From Qipengyuania sp. S6317L1 (lineage in GTDB: Bacteria; Pseudomonadota; Alphaproteobacteria; Sphingomonadales; Sphingomonadaceae): 64,000 nt of DNA. Where the stretch lies: contig NZ_JALKAJ010000002.1 of NCBI RefSeq assembly GCF_023015615.1, positions 572,501-636,500 on the forward strand, given 5' to 3'. The position numbers and the translations under genes are program-made. Below the pieces are notes generated by a model, which saw only the letters and a program-made list of their open reading frames with translations, did not search any database and was not told the origin of the DNA. Of the stretch, positions 51,628 to 61,386 are shown piece after piece (positions within the stretch are counted from its first letter, which is position 1; each line of letters starts with the position of its first letter).

Positions 51628-54030
51628 TTAGAATGAGCACTCGGTCCCATCTGCGTTTTCTTCCCGCGTGATCTGGCTCACGTCGATGGTGAACTCCCCC
51701 GGAGAGGCAAACGTCAGTCTGTCACCAGTCCTGCCAAGGCATTGGGAGGTCAGAACCATTTCTCGCCACCCCTTGCCTTCGGCGACCAACATCGCTTGCG
51801 ATATGTCCAATTCCTCGCCCCCAGCGGCAACGGTAAAGCTTCCATTGGGGCGCGCATCGACCTTGTACGCGATACGCCAGTCAGCCGGACTATCTGGTCC
51901 GCGCAATGTGAGTGATGCTCCCGGTTTGAAGCTGATCCTGCGCGCGTCTTCCTGTGTGTCGCGATCAAGCCCAACTGCGGTAATGCCATTGCCTGATCCG
52001 CGAAGGTCACCCAAAACCGCATTATCCGCCACCGCCTGAATGAGGGGACCAAGCCGCCCCGCAGCAAACCAGGCCGAGCCGCTTCCTGTCTCCAGAGCCG
52101 CACACTCTTCGCTGAGTTTTGCGGTCTCGCGTGCTTCGCCATAGGTCAGGCCGAAGCCTAGCGAGAATAGCGCACCTTCAGCCGAATTGAGCGGTGCGCC
52201 CTCGCAGGTGGCAGGCCAACTGAAAGAAAGCTTGCCGGTCGCTTGCTGCTTGCCGAAGAGGACGTCGGCAACCCCTGCCCCTTCGCTTCCCGGCAGCCAA
52301 GCGGCAACAAAGGCGTCTGCTGCGTTGATTTCGCGGTTCATCCACAAAGGGCGGCCCGAAAGGAAGACGGCGACCGTTTTCAAACCTGCATCGCGGTATT
52401 TCTTGAGCAGCGCCAAGCCTTCATCATCACGAAAGACCAGGTCTTTGCGGTCGCCGACGAACTCGGCGTAGGGTTGCTCGCCAAAAATCACGATGGCGAC
52501 ATCAGCATCGCTGCCAGCCGCCAACGCGCCGCTCTTGGATAGAGCGACGTTGTGCCCTGAAGCGTGAGCTTGCGCCTTGATACCTTCGTAGATCGAGGTT
52601 GCGCCGGGGAAATGGTCTGCGGTGAGATCACCGCCCCCCTGCCATGTCACGGACCAACCACCCGCCTGTTGAGGAATGTTATCGGCCGCTCTCCCCGCAA
52701 CGAGGATGTTCGCCCCCTTGCGCAACGGCAACACACCGTCATTCTTGAGCAGAACCAGCGACTTTGACACTGCCTCACGCGCGGTTGCGCGGTGCGCTGG
52801 CAAGCCCAGCTTTTCCCAATCACCAGCATGCTCGCGCGCGGAGGGACGAAGACCGCCGTCCTTATCGCCATCCAGCATGCCGAGATCTTGCTTCATGCGA
52901 AGAACGCGAGTGACTGCCTCGTCAAGACGCGCCATCGGTATGGTGCCGTCCTCGACCTGTGCGAGGGTATTCTCGTAAAGCGCCTTCCAGTCTTCGGGCA
53001 CCATGTAAACATCAAGGCCAGCGAGTAATGCCTGCGGACAATTCTCATTGCTACAACCCTTGATCTGACCGTGGCCATTCCAGTCGCCCACGACCAACCC
53101 GTCAAAGCCTAGCTTACCGCGCAATTCACCGGTCAGCAGCGGGCCATTGCCGTGCATCTTGCGGCCGTTGATTGAGTTAAAGCTTGCCATGATGCTGGCA
53201 ACGCCTGCCTCGATCGCGGGAGGATAGGGTGCGGCGTGGATTCCCATAAGCTCGGCCAGATCGCCGTTCACATCCCCTTGGTCGACCCCCTGCTCGGTGC
53301 CGCCATCGCCAAAAAAGTGCTTGGCGGTTGCAGCAACCCGACCTTTGCCAAGGTGGTCTGTCGATCCGATGGTGCCTTGCAGCCCTTCAACCATCGCGCG
53401 GCCCAATTGTGAGACAAGCGCGGGGTCTTCGGAATAGCTTTCGTATGTGCGCCCCCAACGATCATCGCGCGCGACCGCAACCGTGGGCGCAAAAGTCCAA
53501 TCGATGCCGGTGACCTCGATCTCGACCGCTGTGGCGGCTCCGATCCTGCGGATTAGATCAGGATCGCGCGTCGCGCCGAGCCCGATATTGTGCGGAAAAA
53601 CGGTCGCGCCAATGATGTTGGCGTGGCCGTGGACTGCATCCGTTCCCCAAAGAACCGGGATAGCCGGTTCGCCGTTCTCGATCGGCTTCAGCGATGCGTC
53701 CCAATACGCATCTGCAAGCTCAAGCCATTCGGGTGCGGGCGCAAGATCATTGTTGTTCGGGCCCGAGTTGCCGCCATTGAGTACAGTGCCAAACCGATAC
53801 TTCTCAACGTCGGCAGGGGTGATCGCGGAAATGTCCGGCATGATGAGCTGAGCGACTTTTCGCTCCACGCTCATGCGCGAAAGCAGGTCAGCGATTTGAG
53901 CCTCATCGGCATCAACTGCCGGAGCAGGTGTCGTCGACGCGATCCGCTCGCTTGATTGGGTAGCGGTTGCTGTACATCCGGAAAGAGCAGTCCCGCACGC
54001 AAGCACAGCCGCAAAGGCAATCAGTCTCAT
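51628..54030 (-). CDS. GH3 beta-glucosidase, lipoprotein
   Basis: The 800-residue enzyme has a lipobox LSGC (Cys19) and the two-domain GH3 fold. The nucleophile Asp lies in GFDGLVVGDWNGHG near residue 305. The segment AATAKHFFGDGGTEQG is typical of exo-acting beta-1,3/1,4-glucosidases (ExoP/Bgl types). It is probably anchored in the outer membrane facing the periplasm or outside. Its start overlaps the GH16 stop by 4 bases, so the two enzymes are made together. Confidence 0.9.
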   Translation of the reverse strand: MRLIAFAAVLACGTALSGCTATATQSSERIASTTPAPAVDADEAQIADLLSRMSVERKVAQLIMPDISAITPADVEKYRFGTVLNGGNSGPNNNDLAPAPEWLELADAYWDASLKPIENGEPAIPVLWGTDAVHGHANIIGATVFPHNIGLGATRDPDLIRRIGAATAVEIEVTGIDWTFAPTVAVARDDRWGRTYESYSEDPALVSQLGRAMVEGLQGTIGSTDHLGKGRVAATAKHFFGDGGTEQGVDQGDVNGDLAELMGIHAAPYPPAIEAGVASIMASFNSINGRKMHGNGPLLTGELRGKLGFDGLVVGDWNGHGQIKGCSNENCPQALLAGLDVYMVPEDWKALYENTLAQVEDGTIPMARLDEAVTRVLRMKQDLGMLDGDKDGGLRPSAREHAGDWEKLGLPAHRATAREAVSKSLVLLKNDGVLPLRKGANILVAGRAADNIPQQAGGWSVTWQGGGDLTADHFPGATSIYEGIKAQAHASGHNVALSKSGALAAGSDADVAIVIFGEQPYAEFVGDRKDLVFRDDEGLALLKKYRDAGLKTVAVFLSGRPLWMNREINAADAFVAAWLPGSEGAGVADVLFGKQQATGKLSFSWPATCEGAPLNSAEGALFSLGFGLTYGEARETAKLSEECAALETGSGSAWFAAGRLGPLIQAVADNAVLGDLRGSGNGITAVGLDRDTQEDARRISFKPGASLTLRGPDSPADWRIAYKVDARPNGSFTVAAGGEELDISQAMLVAEGKGWREMVLTSQCLGRTGDRLTFASPGEFTIDVSQITREENADGTECSF

Positions 54031-54995
54031 TGCGCCGCTCCATCGCGCTCGGCCTCAATCAAGGTTTTCGGGCGATAAACGCGCACATAATCGACCTCCA
54101 TACGCGCCGGGAAAGCGGCAGGGTCGATGCCCTTGCGCCCGCCCCAAGTGCCACCAACCGCAACATTCAACAGCAGGTGATGAGGTTGGTCAAACGGCCA
54201 GCGTGTCTGCTTGTCGCTTTCCTTGTTGAACAGGAATTTGGGCGCATCATCGACCGCAAAAAGCAACATGCCAGGCGTCCACAAGAGCTGATACTTGTGC
54301 ATCTGCTCGCAGGCCGTTGGCAGTTCATGTTGAGTGGTTTTTTGGCTGCCGCGCGAGAAATTGAACGCGGTGGTATGGATCGAGTGGTGTATAACTCCAG
54401 GGTCAAAACCGACATGTTCCATGATGTCCATTTCGCCGCCCGCAGGCCAGACAACGTCGGGGTCTGACGGCAGTGTCCAGATCGCTGGCCAGGTGCCGCG
54501 TCCGCATGGCAATTTGGCGCGGATTTCAAAGAAGCCATAGGTCCAGTCGCCAAGACCTTGCGTCATGAGGCGGGCGGAACTGTATCCCTGCCCGCCCCAG
54601 TCTTCAAAACGGCCAGCGCCAAGGTCTTCCTCATGCGCCTCAATAATGAGATTGCCGTTTTCGACCCGAGAGTTTTTCAAACGCCCCGAAGCGTAATATT
54701 GCTTTTCATTGTTGTACCACTCTTCCGCATTGCGATGGGTGTCGTATTTCCATTTTGTGGGATCGGGCAGGCCGTCACCCTCGAATTCATCCGACCAAAC
54801 GAGTTCAAATCCGACCGGCACATTGGTGGAAACACGGACGGGCGCGGGGCCTGCGCCTGTGCTTTCACTTGAGTTTGCAGGTGCAGACACAGAGTTGCCG
54901 GTTTCGACTTGCGCCGCAACGGAGGCAGTAAGGCCCGCTACTCCCAACCCTGTGATCATGCCCAGAAGCGGTTCGCGCCAAAGGTTATGTGCCAT
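54027..54995 (-). CDS. GH16 endo-beta-1,3-glucanase (laminarinase-type), exported
   Basis: The 322-residue enzyme starts at 54995. Residues up to about 30 are a signal or anchor segment, then a Ser/Pro-rich linker. The catalytic motif GEMDIMEHVG puts Glu188 as nucleophile, Asp190 and Glu193 as acid/base. The surrounding FELVWSDEFEG and the late HLLLNVAVGG fit laminarinases, which cut beta-1,3-glucans. It would make oligosaccharides for the TonB receptor encoded just upstream. A stem-loop lies between the two. Confidence 0.9.
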   Translation of the reverse strand: MAHNLWREPLLGMITGLGVAGLTASVAAQVETGNSVSAPANSSESTGAGPAPVRVSTNVPVGFELVWSDEFEGDGLPDPTKWKYDTHRNAEEWYNNEKQYYASGRLKNSRVENGNLIIEAHEEDLGAGRFEDWGGQGYSSARLMTQGLGDWTYGFFEIRAKLPCGRGTWPAIWTLPSDPDVVWPAGGEMDIMEHVGFDPGVIHHSIHTTAFNFSRGSQKTTQHELPTACEQMHKYQLLWTPGMLLFAVDDAPKFLFNKESDKQTRWPFDQPHHLLLNVAVGGTWGGRKGIDPAAFPARMEVDYVRVYRPKTLIEAERDGAAQ

Positions 54996-55030
54996 AACTG
55001 TGATCCCTCGAATTGTGTGTCCGTGAGGGA

Positions 55031-55063
55031 GACGATGCAGTGATCCCCTATACCTGCATCGTC
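55031..55063 (-). other. Stem-loop between the TonB receptor and GH16 genes
   Basis: GACGATGCAG (55031-55040) pairs perfectly with CTGCATCGTC (55054-55063). No T-run follows on the minus strand, so it is more likely an RNA stability or processing element, or a partial terminator that lowers expression of the enzymes relative to the receptor. Confidence 0.5.
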
Positions 55064-55112
55064 CCCCAGTGGGCCCGGCCAAGAACGAAGGCGTTCCTAG
55101 ACCCAAACGCCG

Positions 55113-57893
55113 TCAGAAGCGGGCGCGGAAACGGGCGCCATAGGTTCTGGGCCGGATAAAGAAGCGCGTATTGTCGAACTGCGTGACGATGATCGCTGCT
55201 TCTTCCTGCGCATCGGTGACGTTGTTGCCATAGACTTCGAAGCGGTACTTGCCCTCGTCATCAATGTCCCAACCAGCGCCGATATCGAGTGTGAAATATC
55301 CGCCGATCTGGTCGAGCAGGCGGCCGCTTGTGACCGGTGTGCCCACACCATTCGCGTCAAACTCAATGCTGTTGAAGATGGTGTGGAACTGCGAGGAGCG
55401 GTAGCCCAAAGAAGCGACCCAGTCGATCTGGCCAGTTGGCAGGTCGACGGCTTGGCTAAGCTTGCCGTTCAACTGCCAACGCGGGGTGCGCGGCAGACGC
55501 CGGCCTTCGATCGAGCGGAACACGGCATTTCCTGAATCCACATCAGGCTGGAAACGAAAATCAGGAATTTCCTCAGCGTTCTGGATTTGCGCCTCGAGCC
55601 ACAGGACAGAGAAATCGAAGTTGATGTTCGACGGAAGCTCGAAACCGCCTTCGATCTGAGCGCCGTAAATTTCGGAGTCCGCAGCATTGAAGCTGAAAGA
55701 GACCACAAGCGTGGTGTTCGTGTTGGGTGGCAATGTCACAGGCTGGCCCAGAAGCGTCGCCGAGGTTTCAATCGCAGCATCAACGCTGAGAAGACCGGTG
55801 AACACCTGATCGGTGTAATCATTGTAGAACAGCGAACCGTTGAGGTAAGCTTTGCGCCCACCTAGATCGAATTCGTTCTTCGAACCCAGTTCATAAAGGA
55901 TAACCTGCTCAGTGCCATATACTGGCGCGATACCGTTATCGCCGAGGTTGTCGTTAAAACCGCCCGACTTATGGCCGTTCGCAATCAGTGCGTAGAGCAG
56001 GTTGTCAGGGGTTACATCGTACTCCGCCCGCAGACGCCAATCGATAAAGTCGTCGCTGAAGTCACCATCTTGCTGGAAGATTTGCCCTTGGAACGGCACG
56101 GCGTAAGTGAACTGGCTGTTGAAGAACGGATCGCCACGGGTGAAGCCGTCGCAGAACAAATCATCGAAGCTCACCGTATCCAGACATTCTGGGGCGCCGG
56201 GACGCTCAAACACGTCGCCAGGCAGTGGGCCAAAGTCCAGAATGTCATCCAGGTTATCACGCGCACCTGGCGTCGCGATTCCGTTGCGATGGAAAGCGAA
56301 AGTCTCAGCCTCGGAAATTTCGCCGTCGCCGTCGGTGTCCGGATTGATAATCGTGCGATCAAACGCCGCAAATTCGAACCCTTCGGTACCAACGCGAGCC
56401 CCCAGACAGCACTCGAAGCTGCCGCCTCCAAGAGCAAGGCCATAACGTGCGGCGACACCAGTGCGCTCTTTGCTGTCGTCAGTGTAACGAAGACCACCGG
56501 TCAGGCGGAAGTTTTCGGACACTTCATACGTCGCATCGCCGTAGATCGCATAGGAATCGGTGTCGGTCTGCGTATTGAACTCAATTCCCTGGAAGAAAGT
56601 GCCACGGTCGCCAGTGGTACCCAGAAACGAGCGCTGCTCTTCGTTGATATAGAGACCGCCAAGGCTCCAGATGAACGGACCTTCGGAGTTGAAGATGCGC
56701 AGCTCATGGAAGTGCGAGCGCGAGTCAGAGATAATCCGGAAGCGGGAGAAGTTGTCGAGGTTCTCTTGCAGGATGATGGGATCGTTGATTACATCGCCGG
56801 GTTCCGGCGTGAAGATGTTGTCACGCTCCGACAAACGATCAAGCACCCCCGGGAAGGCAGGTGAAATCGGCGTTGTGGCTTCATAATCATAGACTGCATC
56901 GCGGTAGCTGCCGATGTATTCGACGTTGAAGCCGTCGCCTTCATATTCAATGTTCGTGCGGATACCCCAGTGATCAGTGTTAAGCCGCGGCGTGATACCA
57001 CGTGCAATCACGTCGCGCGGGTCGATGTTGTCAAACTCTTCTTGCGTAATGTTGCCATCTTCAAGAGTGCCAAGCGCCAAAGCGTAGTTGGAACCGGTGT
57101 AGCCCGTGCCATTTTCCGCGATATAGTCGCCTGCCACCAGAATGGTCAGTCGGTCGGTCGGCTCCCACAGAACTTGCGCACGCCCTGACCAATTGTCCTG
57201 GGCCTCGGCCACATCGATGCCCTGCACCGGGCCGACATTGTTGTAATAGGAATCGTTGGCCTGGTGGAAACCAGAGAAGCGCACCCCGACATTGTCCGAA
57301 AGAGGGATATTCAGAACCCCGCGCAGAGCGCGATTGTTGTAATTGCCGTATTCGCCCTCAATCATCCCGTCGAAACCGCCAAGGCCGGGACGGAAGGTAA
57401 TCGCATTGATCGACCCGGCAGTCGCGTTACGACCACGCAAAGTGCCTTGCGGCCCCACGTTCACTTCGACCCGCTGGATATCGTAGAAAGCAGAGCCAAT
57501 GCCTGACGGGCGCGGAATGTTTACGCCATCAAGGTGGAAAGCGGCCGCCGGATCACCCAGTTCGGTGTTGTTCGACGAACCGATACCGCGAATGTAGACC
57601 TCAACATTGCCCTGGTTATTTGCAACCGACAAACCCGGAACCTGATTTTGCAGATCGGTAACGTTCTGAACGCCGAGTTTCGAAAGGTCTTCGCCGGTAA
57701 TTGCGAAAGCAGTCCCTGCGAAATCCTGCAAGGTCTGCTCGCGGCGATCCGCGGTCACGATGATGTCGTTGCTGTCTGCTGCGGCCTCGGTGCCCTGCTC
57801 TTCTGAAGCCGCGCCATCATCTTGAGCGATTGCTGGCACAGACAGTGCGAGTGCGGATGCCCCAAAGGCAAGGGCTGCGGTAAATCGACGCAT
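55113..57893 (-). CDS. TonB-dependent receptor, probably for beta-glucan oligosaccharides
   Basis: The 926-residue receptor starts at ATG 57893 with a signal peptide ending SVPAIAQ. The TonB box region DIIVTADRREQTLQDF is followed by a plug domain (to about 190) with VPGLSVANNQGNVEVYIRGI. The barrel fills the rest and ends YGARFRARF with terminal Phe. Plug segments RVEVNVGPQGTLRGRNATAG are standard. Location next to GH16, GH3 and a LacI regulator points to glucan oligosaccharide uptake, though receptors of this family also take other ligands. Confidence 0.88.
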   Translation of the reverse strand: MRRFTAALAFGASALALSVPAIAQDDGAASEEQGTEAAADSNDIIVTADRREQTLQDFAGTAFAITGEDLSKLGVQNVTDLQNQVPGLSVANNQGNVEVYIRGIGSSNNTELGDPAAAFHLDGVNIPRPSGIGSAFYDIQRVEVNVGPQGTLRGRNATAGSINAITFRPGLGGFDGMIEGEYGNYNNRALRGVLNIPLSDNVGVRFSGFHQANDSYYNNVGPVQGIDVAEAQDNWSGRAQVLWEPTDRLTILVAGDYIAENGTGYTGSNYALALGTLEDGNITQEEFDNIDPRDVIARGITPRLNTDHWGIRTNIEYEGDGFNVEYIGSYRDAVYDYEATTPISPAFPGVLDRLSERDNIFTPEPGDVINDPIILQENLDNFSRFRIISDSRSHFHELRIFNSEGPFIWSLGGLYINEEQRSFLGTTGDRGTFFQGIEFNTQTDTDSYAIYGDATYEVSENFRLTGGLRYTDDSKERTGVAARYGLALGGGSFECCLGARVGTEGFEFAAFDRTIINPDTDGDGEISEAETFAFHRNGIATPGARDNLDDILDFGPLPGDVFERPGAPECLDTVSFDDLFCDGFTRGDPFFNSQFTYAVPFQGQIFQQDGDFSDDFIDWRLRAEYDVTPDNLLYALIANGHKSGGFNDNLGDNGIAPVYGTEQVILYELGSKNEFDLGGRKAYLNGSLFYNDYTDQVFTGLLSVDAAIETSATLLGQPVTLPPNTNTTLVVSFSFNAADSEIYGAQIEGGFELPSNINFDFSVLWLEAQIQNAEEIPDFRFQPDVDSGNAVFRSIEGRRLPRTPRWQLNGKLSQAVDLPTGQIDWVASLGYRSSQFHTIFNSIEFDANGVGTPVTSGRLLDQIGGYFTLDIGAGWDIDDEGKYRFEVYGNNVTDAQEEAAIIVTQFDNTRFFIRPRTYGARFRARF

Positions 57894-57961
57894 TATGAAC
57901 TCTCCCAATCCCCTATATCCACTCTCTTCCGGAGTGGATTCGCACATCGGCTATCGCGTTT

Positions 57962-57975
57962 TGTGACCGGTCACA
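57962..57975. promoter_or_regulatory. LacI-type operator 1
   Basis: TGTGACCGGTCACA is a perfect 14-base palindrome with the central CG expected of LacI-family sites. It lies between the divergent receptor and lacI-type genes. Its twin starts 23 bases away. Confidence 0.75.
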
Positions 57976-57984
57976 AGAAAAAAT

Positions 57985-57998
57985 TGTGACCGGTCACA
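57985..57998. promoter_or_regulatory. LacI-type operator 2
   Basis: A second identical TGTGACCGGTCACA palindrome, with centres 23 bases apart from the first, about two helical turns, so two dimers could bind on one face of the DNA. Confidence 0.75.
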
Positions 57999-58061
57999 GC
58001 CGCACTTGAATTCTGAGGCATTTTGGTTTCATAAGGCCATCGGGATCGGACACAGGTAAGC

Positions 58062-59114
58062 ATGGGTACCAAAAGCACCGTTACAATCAGAGACGTCGCG
58101 GCCGATGTGGGTGTATCGCGGCAAACCGTTTCGCGTGTCCTCAACAAGGGGCCCAACGTGAAGCCCGCTGTGCGCGCGAAGGTGGAGGCGTCGATTGAGC
58201 GCCTCGGCTATGTGCCCAATATTTCTGCGCGTCGGATGCGCGGCTCACGCTCGTACTTGATTCTGGCGATAAACGACCGTCAGCGGACCTATGACAATTG
58301 GCGCGCTGGACGGGGCAACGACTGGGTTGACCAGATGCTTTTCGGCGGAATGACCGAATGCGAAAAGCATGGATATCACATGGTCTTCGAGCTTATAGAT
58401 ACAGAGCCCGCTAAAGCACACGCCCAGCTGTCCAAGGTCATTTCCGAGCTGCGCCCGGATGGGGTCATACTCACGCCTCCCCATAGCGAGAACGGAGACC
58501 TTGCAGACCTTCTCAAGGGGCAAGGCATTGCTTGCGCAAGGGTTGGCCGCCGCGAGGGGCACGGTTTCGTAGATGTCTGTATGGACGAAAGAGCCGCTGG
58601 CGAACAGGCGACCAGACATTTGGCCGATTTGGGCCATCAACGCATCGCCTACCTTGCAGGGTCATCCGAATACGGCAACTCGTTGATGAGGTTGGACGGC
58701 TATCGCGCAATTCTCGAAAACCGTGGCCTGGAACAGCGCGAAGAATGGGTCGGAGAAGGAGCCTTTAGCTTTGACACCGCCAGCAAAGTCGCGTTGCAGT
58801 GGCTCAAAAGCAAAGACCGCCCAACGGCAATCATTGCTGATAACGACCAGATGGCGTTTGCTGTTCTTCATACCGTGGAGCGCGTCGGTTTCAGGATACC
58901 TGATGATCTTGCACTGGTCAGCTTTGAGGACACACCAGGGGTGCGATTGAGCGTTCCCCCCATGACCGCAATTCGCCAACCCACCGCGGCCATGATTGCG
59001 CAGGCTTGTGAGGGGTTGATCACTGAAAGCTCAGGTATCGATGCGAGCGGATGCTACGAGATGCCTTTTGAGTTTATCGAGCGGGACAGCACCGCACGTT
59101 TTTCCCAAGACTAG
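58062..59114 (+). CDS. LacI-family regulator of the beta-glucan locus
   Basis: The 350-residue regulator begins with the LacI helix-turn-helix VTIRDVAADVGVSRQTVSRVLN and hinge helix, followed by a periplasmic-binding-protein-like ligand domain (from about 65). The two palindromes upstream lie between it and the divergent TonB receptor gene, so it should control both sides. The likely inducer is glucose or a glucan oligosaccharide, but this is inferred only from the neighbours. The MFS gene follows on the same strand. Confidence 0.9.
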   Translation: MGTKSTVTIRDVAADVGVSRQTVSRVLNKGPNVKPAVRAKVEASIERLGYVPNISARRMRGSRSYLILAINDRQRTYDNWRAGRGNDWVDQMLFGGMTECEKHGYHMVFELIDTEPAKAHAQLSKVISELRPDGVILTPPHSENGDLADLLKGQGIACARVGRREGHGFVDVCMDERAAGEQATRHLADLGHQRIAYLAGSSEYGNSLMRLDGYRAILENRGLEQREEWVGEGAFSFDTASKVALQWLKSKDRPTAIIADNDQMAFAVLHTVERVGFRIPDDLALVSFEDTPGVRLSVPPMTAIRQPTAAMIAQACEGLITESSGIDASGCYEMPFEFIERDSTARFSQD

Positions 59115-59118
59115 TCGC

Positions 59119-60366
59119 TTGGCCCGAACTCTCCCTCGATACACCTATTGGACATATGCGCTCGCCTTCCTCGGCGCGCACCTCGCATTCATGCCGCTGT
59201 TTGTTCTCCTTTTGCCGAGGCATGTGGAGACTTTTGCACTTGAGAATACCGCGAATGTGCTCAGCTGGCTCCTGCTGTCTGGTGGAATAGTTGCAGGATT
59301 TGCTAACGTCGCGGCAGGGGCGTTGGGCGATCACTGGGTGAGGCGGTTCGGAAGTCGCCGCGGGCTGATTGCAATAGGCACCGGCATGTTGTTCATGGCT
59401 TATGTCGGCCTTGCGCTCGCAGGCAGCATTGCGAGCCTGTTTGCCGCTGTCGTTTTCTTCCAGATTGCGCTCAATTGTTGCTTCTCGCCGCTTGGGGCTT
59501 TGTTGGCGGATCATTTCCCTGATGAAGTGAAGGGCCGTCTCGGCGGTTTGCTGACAGCGGCGCTTCCTGCCTCATCTCTGCTGGTCGTGCCGATCGCCTT
59601 TCTCTACCCTGATGACGGCGCCCTTCCCTTTCTCCTGATCGGGGGATTGGTGGTGGCCTGCCTCCTCCCCCTGCTGGTCACTTGGGGCCTTGGACCCGTT
59701 ATTGAAATTGATCACCCGCTACCGAAGAATTCCATCGATCTCGCGCAAGACGATAATCCGGTGATCAATCCCAGTTTATGGGCCGATATCTCCCTTGCTT
59801 GGCTCTCGCGCATTTTGGTTCAAACCGGCGCCGCTTTCGTAATCGGCTACATCTATCTCTATCTGTCTGTTGCCAACCTTCGACAGGAAGGTTGGAGCGA
59901 TACGGGGCCAAGTGAAGTTCTTGCCGCCCTCACTGCACCATCTGCGGTGATCGCAATCATGATGACGTTGATAGCGGGAGCTCTGTCTGATCGGACCCGA
60001 AACAGACGCATACCTCTGTTCGCTTTCGCCTGCCTGTTCGGTGCTGGCATGGCGATCCTTGCCATGGCGGGTGCGCTGGCCTGGTTTTTTGTCGGCTATG
60101 TGGTTCTGCAAGCCGCGCTCGCTGCATACTTGTCGGTCGATACCGCTCTTATAGCACAGCTCGTGACCGGACACCCGAGACGCGGGCTGCTTCTGGGGGT
60201 GATGAACCTCTCAAACACGCTCCCCTCGATCATCGTCCCGGTCATCGCTCTTGCGGCGTTCAACGAAAGCGAAGTGGGCGCAATTTTGTCTGGCATGTTC
60301 TGGGCATTTGCGCTGGCAGCGTTGATTGCGGGCGCGCTGGTGCTCCTGATCCGCAGTGTGCGATAA
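59119..60366 (+). CDS. MFS transporter, sugar-type
   Basis: A 415-residue protein with twelve membrane helices and an inner-loop GDHWVRRFGSRRG after helix 2, the classic MFS loop. The start is probably TTG 59119, five bases after the lacI-type stop. The ATG at 59041 in the same frame would overlap 74 bases of the regulator and adds a non-hydrophobic tail. Position within the locus suggests uptake of a mono- or oligosaccharide. It ends 81 bases before the convergent pilus gene. Confidence 0.75.
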   Translation: MARTLPRYTYWTYALAFLGAHLAFMPLFVLLLPRHVETFALENTANVLSWLLLSGGIVAGFANVAAGALGDHWVRRFGSRRGLIAIGTGMLFMAYVGLALAGSIASLFAAVVFFQIALNCCFSPLGALLADHFPDEVKGRLGGLLTAALPASSLLVVPIAFLYPDDGALPFLLIGGLVVACLLPLLVTWGLGPVIEIDHPLPKNSIDLAQDDNPVINPSLWADISLAWLSRILVQTGAAFVIGYIYLYLSVANLRQEGWSDTGPSEVLAALTAPSAVIAIMMTLIAGALSDRTRNRRIPLFAFACLFGAGMAILAMAGALAWFFVGYVVLQAALAAYLSVDTALIAQLVTGHPRRGLLLGVMNLSNTLPSIIVPVIALAAFNESEVGAILSGMFWAFALAALIAGALVLLIRSVR

Positions 60367-60447
60367 TCGCCGACACGATTACCGATCAGTCGGGATTGCA
60401 CGCTTGCCAATGCGATACTTGCGAAAGCTCAACAGCAGGCCAGAACT

Positions 60448-61386
60448 TCAGTCCACCATGAATGTAACAGTGACGGAATCGCTATAACTACCCGCGGCGG
60501 CGTTCTCGTTTCCGTCAATTTGAATGTTAAGCGGGACCGGCTGATAGAGCGCTGATGTGTTGTTCAAGCTTACCGTGGTCGCCGGATTGTCGAGATCGAC
60601 TTCTTTATCCGCGAGCATGAGGCGATAAGGAATTCCGGGCGCTCCTGCAAAGTGCGCCAGCCTTCCCCGGTTCTGTGAGCTTACACTTGCCACGATCTGC
60701 GCATTGCTGCGAACTTCGAAAAACACAGTTCGTTCAACCGATCTCCCCAGATCGCCCAAGTCTATATCCATTGCGCGGACACCGGGACCCGCATCGGCCA
60801 GTTCGACACTCAGCACTGCGGGAACAGGGACGGAGACATCCACTGTAACTTCATCCAGCAAATCCGGACCATCCATGTCATCGCGGAACACGCGAAGGAT
60901 GGGTTGGCCAGCATAAGCGCCTCCCCTAACCGCTTGTCCTGCCGGGATCGTTAGGTAAAGCAGCGCCGATTGCGACTGAAACCCTGCGCCAAACTGTCCG
61001 GAAATCCTGCTGAATTGGTCGCCTAGAAAATCGGGCGAGAAAATCGACGGTCCAGAGGGTTCTCGTCGAAGGTCATAGTAAAGCATATCGCTGGGACCCA
61101 TTAGGGCAGGCCGGGAGCCAGCGCCAATGGATGCTGCCGTCAAAAAGAATTCGCACGGCGGGCCCATATGACGGATTTCGACCATGACGACCTCGGAATA
61201 CTCGCCAGGTTCAAACACCTCGTAACCACGGCCATAAAGGCCGCGCCAATCGATGGCACTGTCTGCTGTGATTTCAAGCTCGCACGCTTGCGGCTCGATA
61301 AAGTCTTGGGCTGAAACCCCGGTTGCAAATGTCGTCGCAAACGCGAGGACCGCAAGTGGGGTAAAAAGATCGAGGGGACGCATCAT
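60448..61386 (-). CDS. Spore-coat-U-like pilus protein (CsuE-type tip)
   Basis: The 312-residue protein has a signal peptide ending TGVSAQ and two beta-sandwich domains. The final AAGSYSDSVTVTFMVD is the donor-strand-like C-terminus of the SCPU family. Two-domain members such as CsuE of Acinetobacter form the adhesive tip of archaic chaperone-usher pili. Cys residues are few, as in tip proteins. It overlaps the usher gene by 4 bases and is the last gene of that operon. Confidence 0.72.
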   Translation of the reverse strand: MMRPLDLFTPLAVLAFATTFATGVSAQDFIEPQACELEITADSAIDWRGLYGRGYEVFEPGEYSEVVMVEIRHMGPPCEFFLTAASIGAGSRPALMGPSDMLYYDLRREPSGPSIFSPDFLGDQFSRISGQFGAGFQSQSALLYLTIPAGQAVRGGAYAGQPILRVFRDDMDGPDLLDEVTVDVSVPVPAVLSVELADAGPGVRAMDIDLGDLGRSVERTVFFEVRSNAQIVASVSSQNRGRLAHFAGAPGIPYRLMLADKEVDLDNPATTVSLNNTSALYQPVPLNIQIDGNENAAAGSYSDSVTVTFMVD

